A program made the translations under genes and the position numbers. A stretch of 48,034 nt of DNA from SIG701 sp045123975 (GTDB taxonomy: Bacteria; Bacillota; Clostridia; Oscillospirales; CAG-272), in contig JBGVKV010000007.1 of NCBI GenBank assembly GCA_045123975.1, forward strand, positions 1-48,034, written 5' to 3'. The number at the start of each line of letters is the position of its first letter. Positions within the stretch are counted from its first letter, which is position 1. The notes under the pieces are model-generated. The model made no database searches, was not told where the DNA came from, and saw nothing but the letters and a program-made list of their open reading frames with translations. Below, in pieces: positions 16,285 through 24,718 of the stretch.

Positions 16285-16288
16285 AAAG

Positions 16289-16312
16289 AAACCGCAGGGT
16301 ATCCTGCGGTTT
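16289..16312. terminator. Bidirectional terminator between convergent genes
   Basis: A perfect 10-bp stem (AAACCGCAGG/CCTGCGGTTT) with GTAT loop, flanked by A-runs and T-runs (TTTTTCTT on the plus strand). It serves the lipoprotein gene (plus) and the hydrolase gene at 16319 (minus). Confidence 0.88.
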
Positions 16313-16318
16313 TTCTTA

Positions 16319-17386
16319 TTACGGCACCAGCCGTACCTCCAGCCGGACGGGATTGTGGTCGGAATGGGTGAAGTCCAGATGCACGGTCTCCACCTCTGTC
16401 AATTCCACGTTGGGGGACAGAATGAATCCGTCAATCACATACAGCTGGCAGTCCTCACAGTAGGGCTGATCCAAAAGACGGCAGGTGGGTTTTGTTTCGT
16501 CAAAGGCATACTGCCATCCCTCAGGAAGTGATTCTTCCGTCAGCAGACCGGGCATCCACTTTTCCGGTTCCCGGATGGGATAGGTATCGAGAGTACCCGG
16601 GAAGGACTGATTGAAATCGCCGCCGGCGATGACGTAGTTCCCTTTCGCGTACTCTTGTTGCATCAGTTCCAGCAGCTGCTTGGTCTGGGCGATGCGCCCT
16701 TCCCCGCTTTCATAGGCCTCCAGATGGAGATTGATCAGTACCAATTCCCGATCGCTTCCCTCCACCGCCATGCGGGTCACAAGCAGACACCGCTTGATGT
16801 TGGCTGCGCGCACCGGCCATGTGAAGGGACAGGGCAAGCTGACACGGTCCGCCTCCTCCTTAATGGAATGTGGTGTAACGGTGGCAAGGCCGCCCTCGAT
16901 CCGTCCCATGGGCGGCAGAGGAATTGGCACGAAGGGACATTTATAATTATAGGCAAACGCCGAATCTCCGGCAACGGCTTCTGTCAGACGGGCAAACTGA
17001 TCCATTCCCTCGGTGCGGGCGGAGTTCACGTCCACCTCCTGGATCAACCAGGCATCGGCGGGGTGCTGTCCCATGAATTCCTGAATACCCGCCATATTCT
17101 TTTCCACAATTTCCCGGCTGGGCGGGTTCACCATCGTGCCGCCATCCATAAAGAAGTCCGACTCCTCACCAAGACCGGCATAGCCCATATTCCAGGTGTA
17201 TACGGTCACAGTGCTGCCCACGGCATTTTCCTCCCCCCGGCGGATGATCCGATCCGCCGCCTGCACGGGTGCCGGCTTATACTCCGTAATGCTCAAATAG
17301 GCAATCAATCCTGCCAGTGCGAGCACCACAGCGCCCGCAACCGCCGCCACGGTAATTCCCGTGATTTTCAAAATCCGTTTTGTCAT
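16319..17386 (-). CDS. Membrane-anchored endonuclease/exonuclease/phosphatase-fold hydrolase
   Basis: A 355-residue protein with one N-terminal helix (about 10-32) and an extracytoplasmic EEP domain. All active-site blocks are visible: TWNMGYAG (Asn66), LIQEVD (Glu117), NLHLEAY, GGDFNQ and THSDHNPVRL (Asp343, His344) near the C-terminus. The fold covers DNase I, sphingomyelinases and inositol phosphatases, so an outer-surface phosphodiesterase or phosphatase is likely; substrate unknown. The start at 17386 follows GGAAGG and gives a good signal anchor; a frame extending to 17431 has no ribosome site. It lies 54 bases after the CotH-fusion gene and probably shares its promoter. Confidence 0.85.
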   Translation of the reverse strand: MTKRILKITGITVAAVAGAVVLALAGLIAYLSITEYKPAPVQAADRIIRRGEENAVGSTVTVYTWNMGYAGLGEESDFFMDGGTMVNPPSREIVEKNMAGIQEFMGQHPADAWLIQEVDVNSARTEGMDQFARLTEAVAGDSAFAYNYKCPFVPIPLPPMGRIEGGLATVTPHSIKEEADRVSLPCPFTWPVRAANIKRCLLVTRMAVEGSDRELVLINLHLEAYESGEGRIAQTKQLLELMQQEYAKGNYVIAGGDFNQSFPGTLDTYPIREPEKWMPGLLTEESLPEGWQYAFDETKPTCRLLDQPYCEDCQLYVIDGFILSPNVELTEVETVHLDFTHSDHNPVRLEVRLVP

Positions 17387-17440
17387 GGTATTGCCTTCCT
17401 TTCCCAAAATATCATTTTCCGCAAATGCCAAACGTATCCG

Positions 17441-19453
17441 TCAGGATGCACTCCCGCAGTAATAGTCAAAGAGCCACTGATTTCGCATCTTCAGCCAGTT
17501 TTTCAAATACGCAATTTCCCCCTCGTAGGTGCCGTCCACCGGCTTGTGCTCGTAAAGGTTATATGCTTTTTTGATACTCCACAGGGTATAGTTCCGCTCA
17601 ATATCCTCGCGGCATTCCATGAGCAGGCCATCGATTTTGTTCCCACCCAGATCGTTGTCCTCATACAGATTGACGATCACCGGCTGTAATTCTCGGTACA
17701 GATTGCTGACAAGCTGCGTGAACTCCTCGTACCGGAACAGATACTGATTGAAAAGGCTGACGCAATACAGTCCCTCGTAGGACTGGCCGGAGCCGCCCAC
17801 GTTATTGTATGCCTGGTAATAAGAGAAGGAGCAGTTGCCCGAACTCAAGTCAAAGTCCCAGACGGGGCCCTCGTACAGCTTATTGTCCTTCACGTAAAAA
17901 CGGGTGCTGCTGACGGAATAATCCACGTTTTTGAACAGCTCTTCCACAATATAGCACCGGGCGAAGGACTCCACGTCTATGTATTCCGTAACCTTACCGT
18001 AATCCCCCGACAAAAGGGCGTTTTCCGCATCGCTCATAAAGCTTTTCAGCCACGCGCGCTGCTCCTGCGTGGGCGGATCCGGTTCGTTGTATCCCAGAAC
18101 GATCTTCAATACGGGTGTCGTCAGTGTATAGGGATTGGAATATCCCGCATAGGGCTCCAGCTCCATCAGATACTCGTTATCTTCCGTATCAATATCCACC
18201 TGGGTAGAGCTTACGTCCACCGGCTCGCAGATCTGGTACAGCCCCCGGTATTCCCCGTTGAAATACACCTCGGCAAAGCAGGAATTCGACGTATACGTTA
18301 GCCCGGCATCCCGGGCAAAACTATAGGCAAGTGTGTTGCGCAACTGGGTCTTGTCGTACAGATTGGCAAGCAGATTCCACTTCTTCCCCTTGCCCAACCC
18401 CAAAAGCTCCACCTTGGAGTCAAATTTGATGTTATACGGCGTCTTTTCGCCGCCGGAGGTGGAATGCCCCCGGATCTTGATGGTGGATTCCGTATCGTAA
18501 ACGTCGTCGTATACGCCGCTGGGATCGTGCACGGTGATCACGCAGGAAACGTAGGAGCTGCGCTTCAGGGTATTCTCCGTGGTTATGTACACCTGCGGAA
18601 GCGATGACTCCGACAAAGGCGGCTCGGTCTGCCCCAGAGGGATTACGCGGATCCGCCGATCCCCGAAGGGATTTTCATATGCATCTCCCACCACACCGGA
18701 AAGAGAATCGGTGACGTACGATACCAACGCCTCCCGATTGGTCACGGCACTCTTCTCTGCCCGGGCATTGTCTCCCAGTATACTCGCAACCGTATGGGAA
18801 AAGGACTCACTGAAAGTGACCGTATACGTGGTCTCCGCCTGAAGCGGAGCACCGCCGATCTGCACGTCTTTCACACGGCGCTCACCGGATATTCCGGCAA
18901 AATTTCCCGCCTCGTCCGTTTCGGCTATGGGATTCCGGTTCATATCCAGCACAAGAGAGATCCCGCTCAGATGCAAATACTCGGAACTTCCTCGGGGCAA
19001 ATGCTGATAGTCAGCCTCCAGACAGTCCAGAATCTCCGCACCGGTAGCGTGGACGGTGATCAGATTGCACTCCACAGGAAGGGTGGCAAACACGTCCGCC
19101 ACGGTAATATCCCCACAGGAGATGCTGTCCCCGATTTCCCCCGCGCACACGATGGCCGCGTCTGAGAGAGCGGCACTGCGGTACGCATCGGCACACAAAT
19201 GCCCAAGATTGGTCTGTGCCGCAGAGAAAATGTATTTTTGAGTTTTTGGATCGTGGGTGATCAGATCGTATTCGCTCTTACCGATCACCGCGTCGTAATC
19301 GATAACCGGAGGGATCGCCTCTTCTGTCACGCTGTCCGAATCATCTGTTATATCCTGCGCGTTATCCACAGGGACGCCTGCCTGACGGAAGCATCCGCAA
19401 AGCAGGCAGGAAACTGTCAGAAAAAACAGCAAAACAGCCCATGCTCTTTTCAA
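17441..19453 (-). CDS. CotH kinase lipoprotein fused to a 5'-nucleotidase C-terminal-like domain
   Basis: About 670 residues. A lipoprotein signal (lipobox LLCGC) is followed by a domain (about 60-270) resembling the 5'-nucleotidase C-terminal domain: TNLGHLCADAYRSA, then GDITVADVFATLP and VHATGAEILDCLEADY. The metallophosphatase half that normally precedes this domain is missing. The rest (about 310-640) is a CotH-type atypical protein kinase domain, with IRGHSTSGGEKTPYNIKF, NLLANLYDKTQLRNTLA, YRGLYQICEPVDV and the metal-site GPVWDFDLSSGN. CotH of Bacillus phosphorylates spore-coat proteins; secreted homologues may modify cell-surface proteins. I place the start at the TTG codon 19453-19451, because GGAGGTGAT precedes it at good spacing; a GTG nine bases earlier overlaps that site. 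Confidence 0.82.
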   Translation of the reverse strand: MKRAWAVLLFFLTVSCLLCGCFRQAGVPVDNAQDITDDSDSVTEEAIPPVIDYDAVIGKSEYDLITHDPKTQKYIFSAAQTNLGHLCADAYRSAALSDAAIVCAGEIGDSISCGDITVADVFATLPVECNLITVHATGAEILDCLEADYQHLPRGSSEYLHLSGISLVLDMNRNPIAETDEAGNFAGISGERRVKDVQIGGAPLQAETTYTVTFSESFSHTVASILGDNARAEKSAVTNREALVSYVTDSLSGVVGDAYENPFGDRRIRVIPLGQTEPPLSESSLPQVYITTENTLKRSSYVSCVITVHDPSGVYDDVYDTESTIKIRGHSTSGGEKTPYNIKFDSKVELLGLGKGKKWNLLANLYDKTQLRNTLAYSFARDAGLTYTSNSCFAEVYFNGEYRGLYQICEPVDVSSTQVDIDTEDNEYLMELEPYAGYSNPYTLTTPVLKIVLGYNEPDPPTQEQRAWLKSFMSDAENALLSGDYGKVTEYIDVESFARCYIVEELFKNVDYSVSSTRFYVKDNKLYEGPVWDFDLSSGNCSFSYYQAYNNVGGSGQSYEGLYCVSLFNQYLFRYEEFTQLVSNLYRELQPVIVNLYEDNDLGGNKIDGLLMECREDIERNYTLWSIKKAYNLYEHKPVDGTYEGEIAYLKNWLKMRNQWLFDYYCGSAS

Positions 19454-19499
19454 GAAAATCACCTCCGGACGACAGATTCCGCTAAGGAAATATATTACA

Positions 19500-19528
19500 A
19501 TTGTACACTTTTTCCCCTATACTGTCAA
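19500..19528 (-). promoter_or_regulatory. Sigma-A promoter of the CotH-fusion/EEP unit
   Basis: On the minus strand TTGACA (19528-19523), 17 bases, TACAAT (19505-19500): a perfect -35 and five of six matches at -10. It lies between the upstream terminator and the CotH-fusion start, giving a leader of about 40 bases. Confidence 0.75.
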
Positions 19529-19564
19529 GGGAACCCACCGGCAAAGCGGGCCAGGACATTGGAA

Positions 19565-19602
19565 AAAACACCAAAAGAGCCGCCGGGCTCTTTTGGTGTT
19601 TT
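19565..19602 (-). terminator. Strong terminator of the pel operon
   Basis: A perfect 17-bp stem (19565-19581 with 19586-19602, core CACCAAAAGAGCC) and GCCG loop. On the minus strand it lies 27 bases past the GGDEF stop codon; the A-rich outer arm becomes the uridine stretch. It closes the ten-gene operon that begins at 34862. Confidence 0.85.
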
Positions 19603-19629
19603 GGGTTTTCCAAACGTCGCAAGCACACT

Positions 19630-21186
19630 TCAGTTTCGAACAAGCTTCATGCTTTCTTTGTTCATGTACATGGCCTGATCTGCCTTGGCAAATACATCCG
19701 TGTATACACGGTCAATATCCGCGCTGAACACAGCCACACCTCTGGCAATGGATACCGATACGTTCTCGTCATGGACGGTTACGTAATCATCGGAAAATGT
19801 GGAATCCATCCGCTCAATGAGAGCACGGTGTCGCTCTAAATCCTTACCTCTCAGGATCACGACAAATTCATCTCCGCCGATACGATATGTGGAGCTTGTC
19901 TTAAATGTGTCCGTCAGGATCTTTGCCGTATGGATAATCAATTCGTTTCCTACATCATGACCGTATGTATCATTTGTCTTCTTCAAATTATTAATATCGG
20001 CAACAAGCACACCAAATTCCGGATTGCTGAGATTTATCTCCTTGTCCAGTGCCTCAATCACCTCCGTATAGGCGGTACTGTTCTTGATGCCAGTCAGGGA
20101 ATCTCTGTACGCGAGCGCATTGATATACGTGGAATATTCGCGAATCTTATCATATGTATCGCTCAGTACCCGGGAAAGAATTCCCACCTCATCCTTCGAA
20201 TCCACAATAAGGTCTACATCCTGTACACCGGATGAAATCGTGGCAGCCGCCGCTGTCAGCTGTTTCAGCGGGGTAACGATCTTGTGCGTTACCCAGAACG
20301 TGTACAATAGCGCCAGCGTAAATACGATCAAAAAGGCAGTAATTATATTGGTAAGCATGGGACGTATGCCCTTCTGGATATCCCTGTAAGCTGCACGAAG
20401 TTCCAGGTTCATCCCGTTTTTCAGGGGCGCGGTTGCTTCCGCATACTCTTCATCAATCGAGGTGTTCTCGGAGGGATTATAGCAAATATTCTTGTCACCG
20501 CTGAGAAGAATCGCGTGACCGGAATCGTACACCGTAATGTCATTTACCAGACCAAGCAGATAGTTAAAATCCATATTGAAGCCAAGGAATCCCACGAAAG
20601 TGTTGTCCTTATACAACGGCGCCAAACAGGATACAACCGTATCGTCGGGGGCAAAGGTACTCTTACGGGGCTGCAGCCACATGTTGCCGGATCCGACAAC
20701 ATCAAATCCGCATTCCTGAATAAACTTCGCGTTGAAAAGATCCAGCGTAGCGAATTCCTCTTTCGTCAGCTCGTACACGCCGTTGTCCTTAAATTTCGAG
20801 TAAAATCCGGTCGTAACGCCGCCCGTTACCTCCGGCGAGAAGCAGAGGTAGTATGCGGTGGTTCCGGCGGTATTCAAAGCCACCTCGTCGAACAGATAGC
20901 GTACATTCAACATGTACTCGTTGAGATAGTCCTCGTCTTTCAGCGCCTCTGCGCTGCGAAGCATATGCTTGGCATAATGCTCCATAATATTCGCAGACTG
21001 AATAAAGTCGTTCAGCATATCATTGATCTGCGCGGCTTCCTTCTGAGATACGTTATTCAGTATTCGATCTGCGTCTGTGTGCATAATTTCGTGTGTTACT
21101 GTAACCGCAATTGTTGTAACCAGTGCTGTAATGACCAAAAGCGCAGCAATTACAACCAGCAGTATTTTGCTCTGGATTGTTCTCAT
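19630..21186 (-). CDS. Membrane diguanylate cyclase (Cache-HAMP-GGDEF)
   Basis: A 518-residue sensor cyclase that should make c-di-GMP from GTP. It has one helix at about 8-30, a periplasmic-type Cache domain (about 35-275, with LAPLYKDNTFVGFLGFNMDF), a second helix at about 280-300, a HAMP linker, and a GGDEF domain starting near YRDSLTGIKNSTAY with the intact active motif RIGGDEF (GGDEF 437-441) and NDTYGHDVGNE. The inhibitory RxxD site five residues before GGDEF is absent (FKTSSTY in its place), so product feedback is not expected. As the last gene of the pel operon, 40 bases after the EAL gene, it is a natural source of the signal read by the PelD domain. Confidence 0.93.
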   Translation of the reverse strand: MRTIQSKILLVVIAALLVITALVTTIAVTVTHEIMHTDADRILNNVSQKEAAQINDMLNDFIQSANIMEHYAKHMLRSAEALKDEDYLNEYMLNVRYLFDEVALNTAGTTAYYLCFSPEVTGGVTTGFYSKFKDNGVYELTKEEFATLDLFNAKFIQECGFDVVGSGNMWLQPRKSTFAPDDTVVSCLAPLYKDNTFVGFLGFNMDFNYLLGLVNDITVYDSGHAILLSGDKNICYNPSENTSIDEEYAEATAPLKNGMNLELRAAYRDIQKGIRPMLTNIITAFLIVFTLALLYTFWVTHKIVTPLKQLTAAAATISSGVQDVDLIVDSKDEVGILSRVLSDTYDKIREYSTYINALAYRDSLTGIKNSTAYTEVIEALDKEINLSNPEFGVLVADINNLKKTNDTYGHDVGNELIIHTAKILTDTFKTSSTYRIGGDEFVVILRGKDLERHRALIERMDSTFSDDYVTVHDENVSVSIARGVAVFSADIDRVYTDVFAKADQAMYMNKESMKLVRN

Positions 21187-21226
21187 TATATATGCTCCTG
21201 AATGTCCTTGCTTTTATTGTATTGTC

Positions 21227-23317
21227 TCAGACCGTATCCACTCCGGCAAGGAGTCGATGATATCCCTCGAGTACGATTTTTCCGTGATCGTCCCGGACGC
21301 GTATTCCGCTGCTGCGGACACCGACTTCTCCCAGCGTGGGATGGTTCCACCGATATTCAAGCTGTAACGCTTTTCCACAGCGGATCATCTTTCGGACAGC
21401 TCGGCGGACATAGGAAACATCGTCCGGACAAATCCGGCTGTACCAGTAATCGTAGCACTCCTTCGGTGACAATTCCCGGGTCAATCCGAGCACTCGCTCC
21501 ATAACCTCGTCCGCGTACATTTCAAAATAATATTTTTTCATATCCATGCGAACGATCCACAAGCCAACGTCATTTTCATGCAGAATATTTTTGGGATCAA
21601 AGTGAATACCGCCGTGCTGCTCTTTATACCGATATATATTCTCCAGAGCTTCCAGCCTCGTTCTGTACGCATCGGATGAATTTTGCATATATTTCTGCTC
21701 AATATCCTCCACGGTGCAAGGACGGTCAAACAGATATCCCTGATAGTAATCCGGCTGCAGGGGCTCGAGAACAGACAGTTCCCTTGCTGTCTCCATACCC
21801 TCACAGCAGGCAGTTATAGCATTGTTCTTTGCAAATTCAATCACGTTGCTGATGAGGCGGTAATTGTAAGAGTTCTTTTCAATTTCCGATACAAAGCTGC
21901 GGTCGATTTTAATCTCATTGACATCAAGCTGTTTCAAATATCCAAGGCTGGAATAACCCGTTCCGAAATCGTCAATGGCGAATCGGACACCGTAGGATTT
22001 GATGTACTTGATAATGTCGTAATAATGATGATTCTGATTCAGCTGAACCGATTCGGTCAGCTCCACCGTAAGAGCATCTCCCGGAAGCTGCACCGCTTTA
22101 AGCGCATCCACAATCTTTTCTCCGATCCGGTGATCCTCAAACTGTACGGAGGAAAAATTGACCGCCACATGAAGATCGGGAATACTTTTCCGCCATTTCT
22201 TACACTGGGTAAGAGCTGTGGAGAGCACCCACATACCGACGGGATCGATCAATCCGGTCTGCTCAAGCAGAGGAATAAACTCATCGGGGAAGACTCGGCC
22301 TCTGGCCTTGGAATTGTACCGCAGCAACGCTTCCACGCCGTAAAGCTCGTAGCTTCCGCTCCGGATCTGAGGCTGATAATACACCTCAAATCCCACGAAA
22401 TCATTCTGTATGCTTTTCTTAATATCTTCAAGAAGGATCTGCTCGTTTATTCTTTTTGCGATCTCCTCCGAGGAGAAGAACACAACGCCACCGCCCACAT
22501 TCCGCATCGCATTCTGCAAGGTGATATTGGCGGAATCCATAAGCTGGGCTGCATCAATAAAAACGCTGTTGTCAATGGGAACAACGCCCGCGAAAACAGA
22601 ACATTTTTCCATCATCTCACCGCAGATCCGGCCGTAAATTTCCTCTGCTGTTCCGTTATCGCAGTCACTTATAATGAGTGCGAAATCATTGTTGTCCACG
22701 TGATAGGACTCTTCAATGCAGGGGATGTCTTCCAGAATGTTGGCCATCTCACAGAGCAGTTGGTTTCCGAAGATTCTGCCGTGGCTCAAATTGATATCCG
22801 AAAGGGTGGGAATGCCCAACAGCATCAGCCAGCCTTTGCCGGACGCAAGCCTGTTTTTCAAATCCTCACGAAGCTTGGTCTTATTCCAAAGTCCGGTGAC
22901 AGGATTGAAAAGATGGCGCAGCGCCTCCTCGGACAAGCGGCCGATCATCACATACGGGGCACCGTTTTCATCGTGCAATACCTTTCCGCGGGAATTGACC
23001 CAAACAGTTTTGCCACCCACATTGATCATACGGAAATCTATATTGTGGGAGTCTTTTTCTCCCCGGCAAATCTTTTCCACATCCGCGACAAGGGCAGTCC
23101 GGTCTGCCGGGTGCACAATGGACAGAATCTCCTCGAATTTTCTTGTCTCACTCTCCGAGTTGCCCATTTTGAATACATCATAGATATTTTCAAAAAACTG
23201 AAGCTGGTTGTTTGGAATATCATACATATACAAAAAGTCATCCGTTGTCTGATTGATCGCTTCCAAATACCTTTTGATGGCGGAAAAATCTTTTACCGCA
23301 TCCAATAATTTATCCAT
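21227..23317 (-). CDS. c-di-GMP phosphodiesterase (PAS, degenerate GGDEF, EAL, C-terminal PAS)
   Basis: A 696-residue cytoplasmic protein. An N-terminal PAS domain (about 20-130) is followed by a GGDEF-like domain in which the active loop reads HVDNNDF (206-212), so it is catalytically dead, then an EAL domain (about 295-545). The EAL domain keeps its key residues: VEALLRY (Glu329), NFSSVQF, ELTES, DDFGTGYSS (449-457), Lys470 and the EG-ET motif CEGMET (Glu506). It should hydrolyse c-di-GMP. A further PAS-like domain (about 590-690, YRWNHPTLGEVGVRSSGIRVRD) follows the EAL, an uncommon arrangement. Its start overlaps the DUF4956 gene by 8 bases; the cyclase follows, so opposing enzymes are co-expressed. 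Confidence 0.92.
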   Translation of the reverse strand: MDKLLDAVKDFSAIKRYLEAINQTTDDFLYMYDIPNNQLQFFENIYDVFKMGNSESETRKFEEILSIVHPADRTALVADVEKICRGEKDSHNIDFRMINVGGKTVWVNSRGKVLHDENGAPYVMIGRLSEEALRHLFNPVTGLWNKTKLREDLKNRLASGKGWLMLLGIPTLSDINLSHGRIFGNQLLCEMANILEDIPCIEESYHVDNNDFALIISDCDNGTAEEIYGRICGEMMEKCSVFAGVVPIDNSVFIDAAQLMDSANITLQNAMRNVGGGVVFFSSEEIAKRINEQILLEDIKKSIQNDFVGFEVYYQPQIRSGSYELYGVEALLRYNSKARGRVFPDEFIPLLEQTGLIDPVGMWVLSTALTQCKKWRKSIPDLHVAVNFSSVQFEDHRIGEKIVDALKAVQLPGDALTVELTESVQLNQNHHYYDIIKYIKSYGVRFAIDDFGTGYSSLGYLKQLDVNEIKIDRSFVSEIEKNSYNYRLISNVIEFAKNNAITACCEGMETARELSVLEPLQPDYYQGYLFDRPCTVEDIEQKYMQNSSDAYRTRLEALENIYRYKEQHGGIHFDPKNILHENDVGLWIVRMDMKKYYFEMYADEVMERVLGLTRELSPKECYDYWYSRICPDDVSYVRRAVRKMIRCGKALQLEYRWNHPTLGEVGVRSSGIRVRDDHGKIVLEGYHRLLAGVDTV

Positions 23318-23981
23318 GATACTCTCCGTTGTACTGAATCAGCGTGGAATCTTCCACACCGTCAATGGCACGTATTTTTTCCATGAAAAATGTATCGTTG
23401 TTCTTACAGAAGACCTCAATGGCCATTTCGGTCTTTTCTTTGCGCAGAGTCTTGGATTTAATGAAATACCGGATCTTACCCAGGGTACGGATAACGTTGT
23501 CCCCGGCCTCATCGCCCGTATAGTGCACCACCAGGATATAGATTCTTCCCTTCTGCTGCTTGTGATAGAACAGAACCACCATCACCGTCATCACCACGGC
23601 GGCAACGACCACCAGGACGTACATACCGGCACCGGCGGTAATACCGGTTGTGATGGCCCAGAAAAGATACAGAAGGTCCAGAGGATCTTTAATAGCGGTA
23701 CGGAACCGAACGATGGACAAAGCGCCGACCATACCCAGCGATATCACGATGTTGGTACTGATAGCCAGCGTAACCATAGCGGTAAGTACCGTCATACCCA
23801 CAAGGGTAACCGCAAAGCTGCGGGAATAAATGACACCCGTATAGAATTTCCGGTAAACAAAATAGATAACCGCACCCATGATCAATGCCGTAAGAAGGCC
23901 CAGCGCGGCGTTGGTGATACTGACACCGTCAAACACACCGGATTCAAGGATGGATTTTTTAATCAAGTCCTGTACACTCAT
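23310..23981 (-). CDS. DUF4956 membrane protein
   Basis: A 223-residue protein with about four transmembrane helices (between 25 and 150) and a C-terminal cytoplasmic domain. The family signature GALSIVRFRTAIKDPLDLLYLFWAITTGITAGAG is complete. DUF4956 proteins are found next to VTC-domain polyphosphate-polymerase-like proteins and CotH proteins in many bacteria and are suspected to form a membrane partner, but no activity is established. Here it lies 14 bases after the VTC gene, exactly in that grouping, inside the exopolysaccharide operon. Confidence 0.88.
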   Translation of the reverse strand: MSVQDLIKKSILESGVFDGVSITNAALGLLTALIMGAVIYFVYRKFYTGVIYSRSFAVTLVGMTVLTAMVTLAISTNIVISLGMVGALSIVRFRTAIKDPLDLLYLFWAITTGITAGAGMYVLVVVAAVVMTVMVVLFYHKQQKGRIYILVVHYTGDEAGDNVIRTLGKIRYFIKSKTLRKEKTEMAIEVFCKNNDTFFMEKIRAIDGVEDSTLIQYNGEYHG

Positions 23982-23995
23982 ACTCTTTCTCCCTA

Positions 23996-24718
23996 TCAGT
24001 TCTCATACCAGTATTTGAAGCTGTTCATATATTCCGTTTTTTCATAACAGAGGACGTACTTGGATACGGCGGTAAACTCGGATGCTCTGTCCGGCAGCAA
24101 ATCACGGACGAAGCGAGGCAAAAACTCCGTATATTTTACCTCCATTACGCACTTGCCCGGTTCAAGCACGGGCAATGCCGGAAGCGTATCGTCAAATATG
24201 TCGAAGCTGCCCACCGCAGCGCGCACATCCATATCGAAGGTGATGCGTACCGTTCCCGCATCCAGAATCCACGGCTCGCGGTCGTAGTCAACGATCGTAC
24301 GGGGGCGAAGCACATTGCTGACGCACTCCACGTAAAATTCCCGGCAAAGCGGCTGATTGCTGTGCAGCAAAAATTCGTAATCCCCGTCCAGGATTTTGTA
24401 AACCTCGTCTCTTGTCAAGGAGGCGGATTCTTTGAAAATATAACTGCCGAATTTCTTTTTTCGCTCCAGCTTAATGCTCTTGTCCGAGCAGTTGTAGATG
24501 CGGATGCGATACTTTTTTCGCTCAAGCACGCCCGCATCCTTTTCCTCGTACGCGGTATGGAAATAATCGTCAAAATACAGACTGCGGAGCATATATCCGC
24601 CGTTTTGCGCATGCTTGTCCAAGGTGAGAAGCGGAGGAAGTCTTCGACAAATATACTCCTTCTGCGCCGTATCGATCAGGTACTTCCACTCATGTCTGTA
24701 CTTCTCATTTTTCGACAT
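23996..24718 (-). CDS. VTC domain (polyphosphate polymerase-like) protein
   Basis: A 240-residue single-domain VTC protein of the triphosphate tunnel fold. Tunnel-lining basic and acidic motifs are visible: YRHEWKYLID, LYFDDYFHTAYEEK, RKKYRIRIYN, LERKKKFGSYIFKES, VDYDREPW and VMEVKYTEFLP. In yeast Vtc4 this domain makes polyphosphate from ATP; bacterial stand-alone versions are not well characterised. No membrane helix is present, so it is cytoplasmic, possibly docked on the DUF4956 protein. The start at 24718 is preserved by GGAGG six bases upstream and gives the usual N-terminus; it overlaps the CotH gene by 14 bases, implying coupled translation. Confidence 0.87.
   Translation of the reverse strand: MSKNEKYRHEWKYLIDTAQKEYICRRLPPLLTLDKHAQNGGYMLRSLYFDDYFHTAYEEKDAGVLERKKYRIRIYNCSDKSIKLERKKKFGSYIFKESASLTRDEVYKILDGDYEFLLHSNQPLCREFYVECVSNVLRPRTIVDYDREPWILDAGTVRITFDMDVRAAVGSFDIFDDTLPALPVLEPGKCVMEVKYTEFLPRFVRDLLPDRASEFTAVSKYVLCYEKTEYMNSFKYWYEN

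Noticed and set aside
19630..21186. Autoinhibitory I-site in the cyclase
   Set aside because: The RxxD position before GGDEF reads FKTSSTY, so no I-site is annotated.
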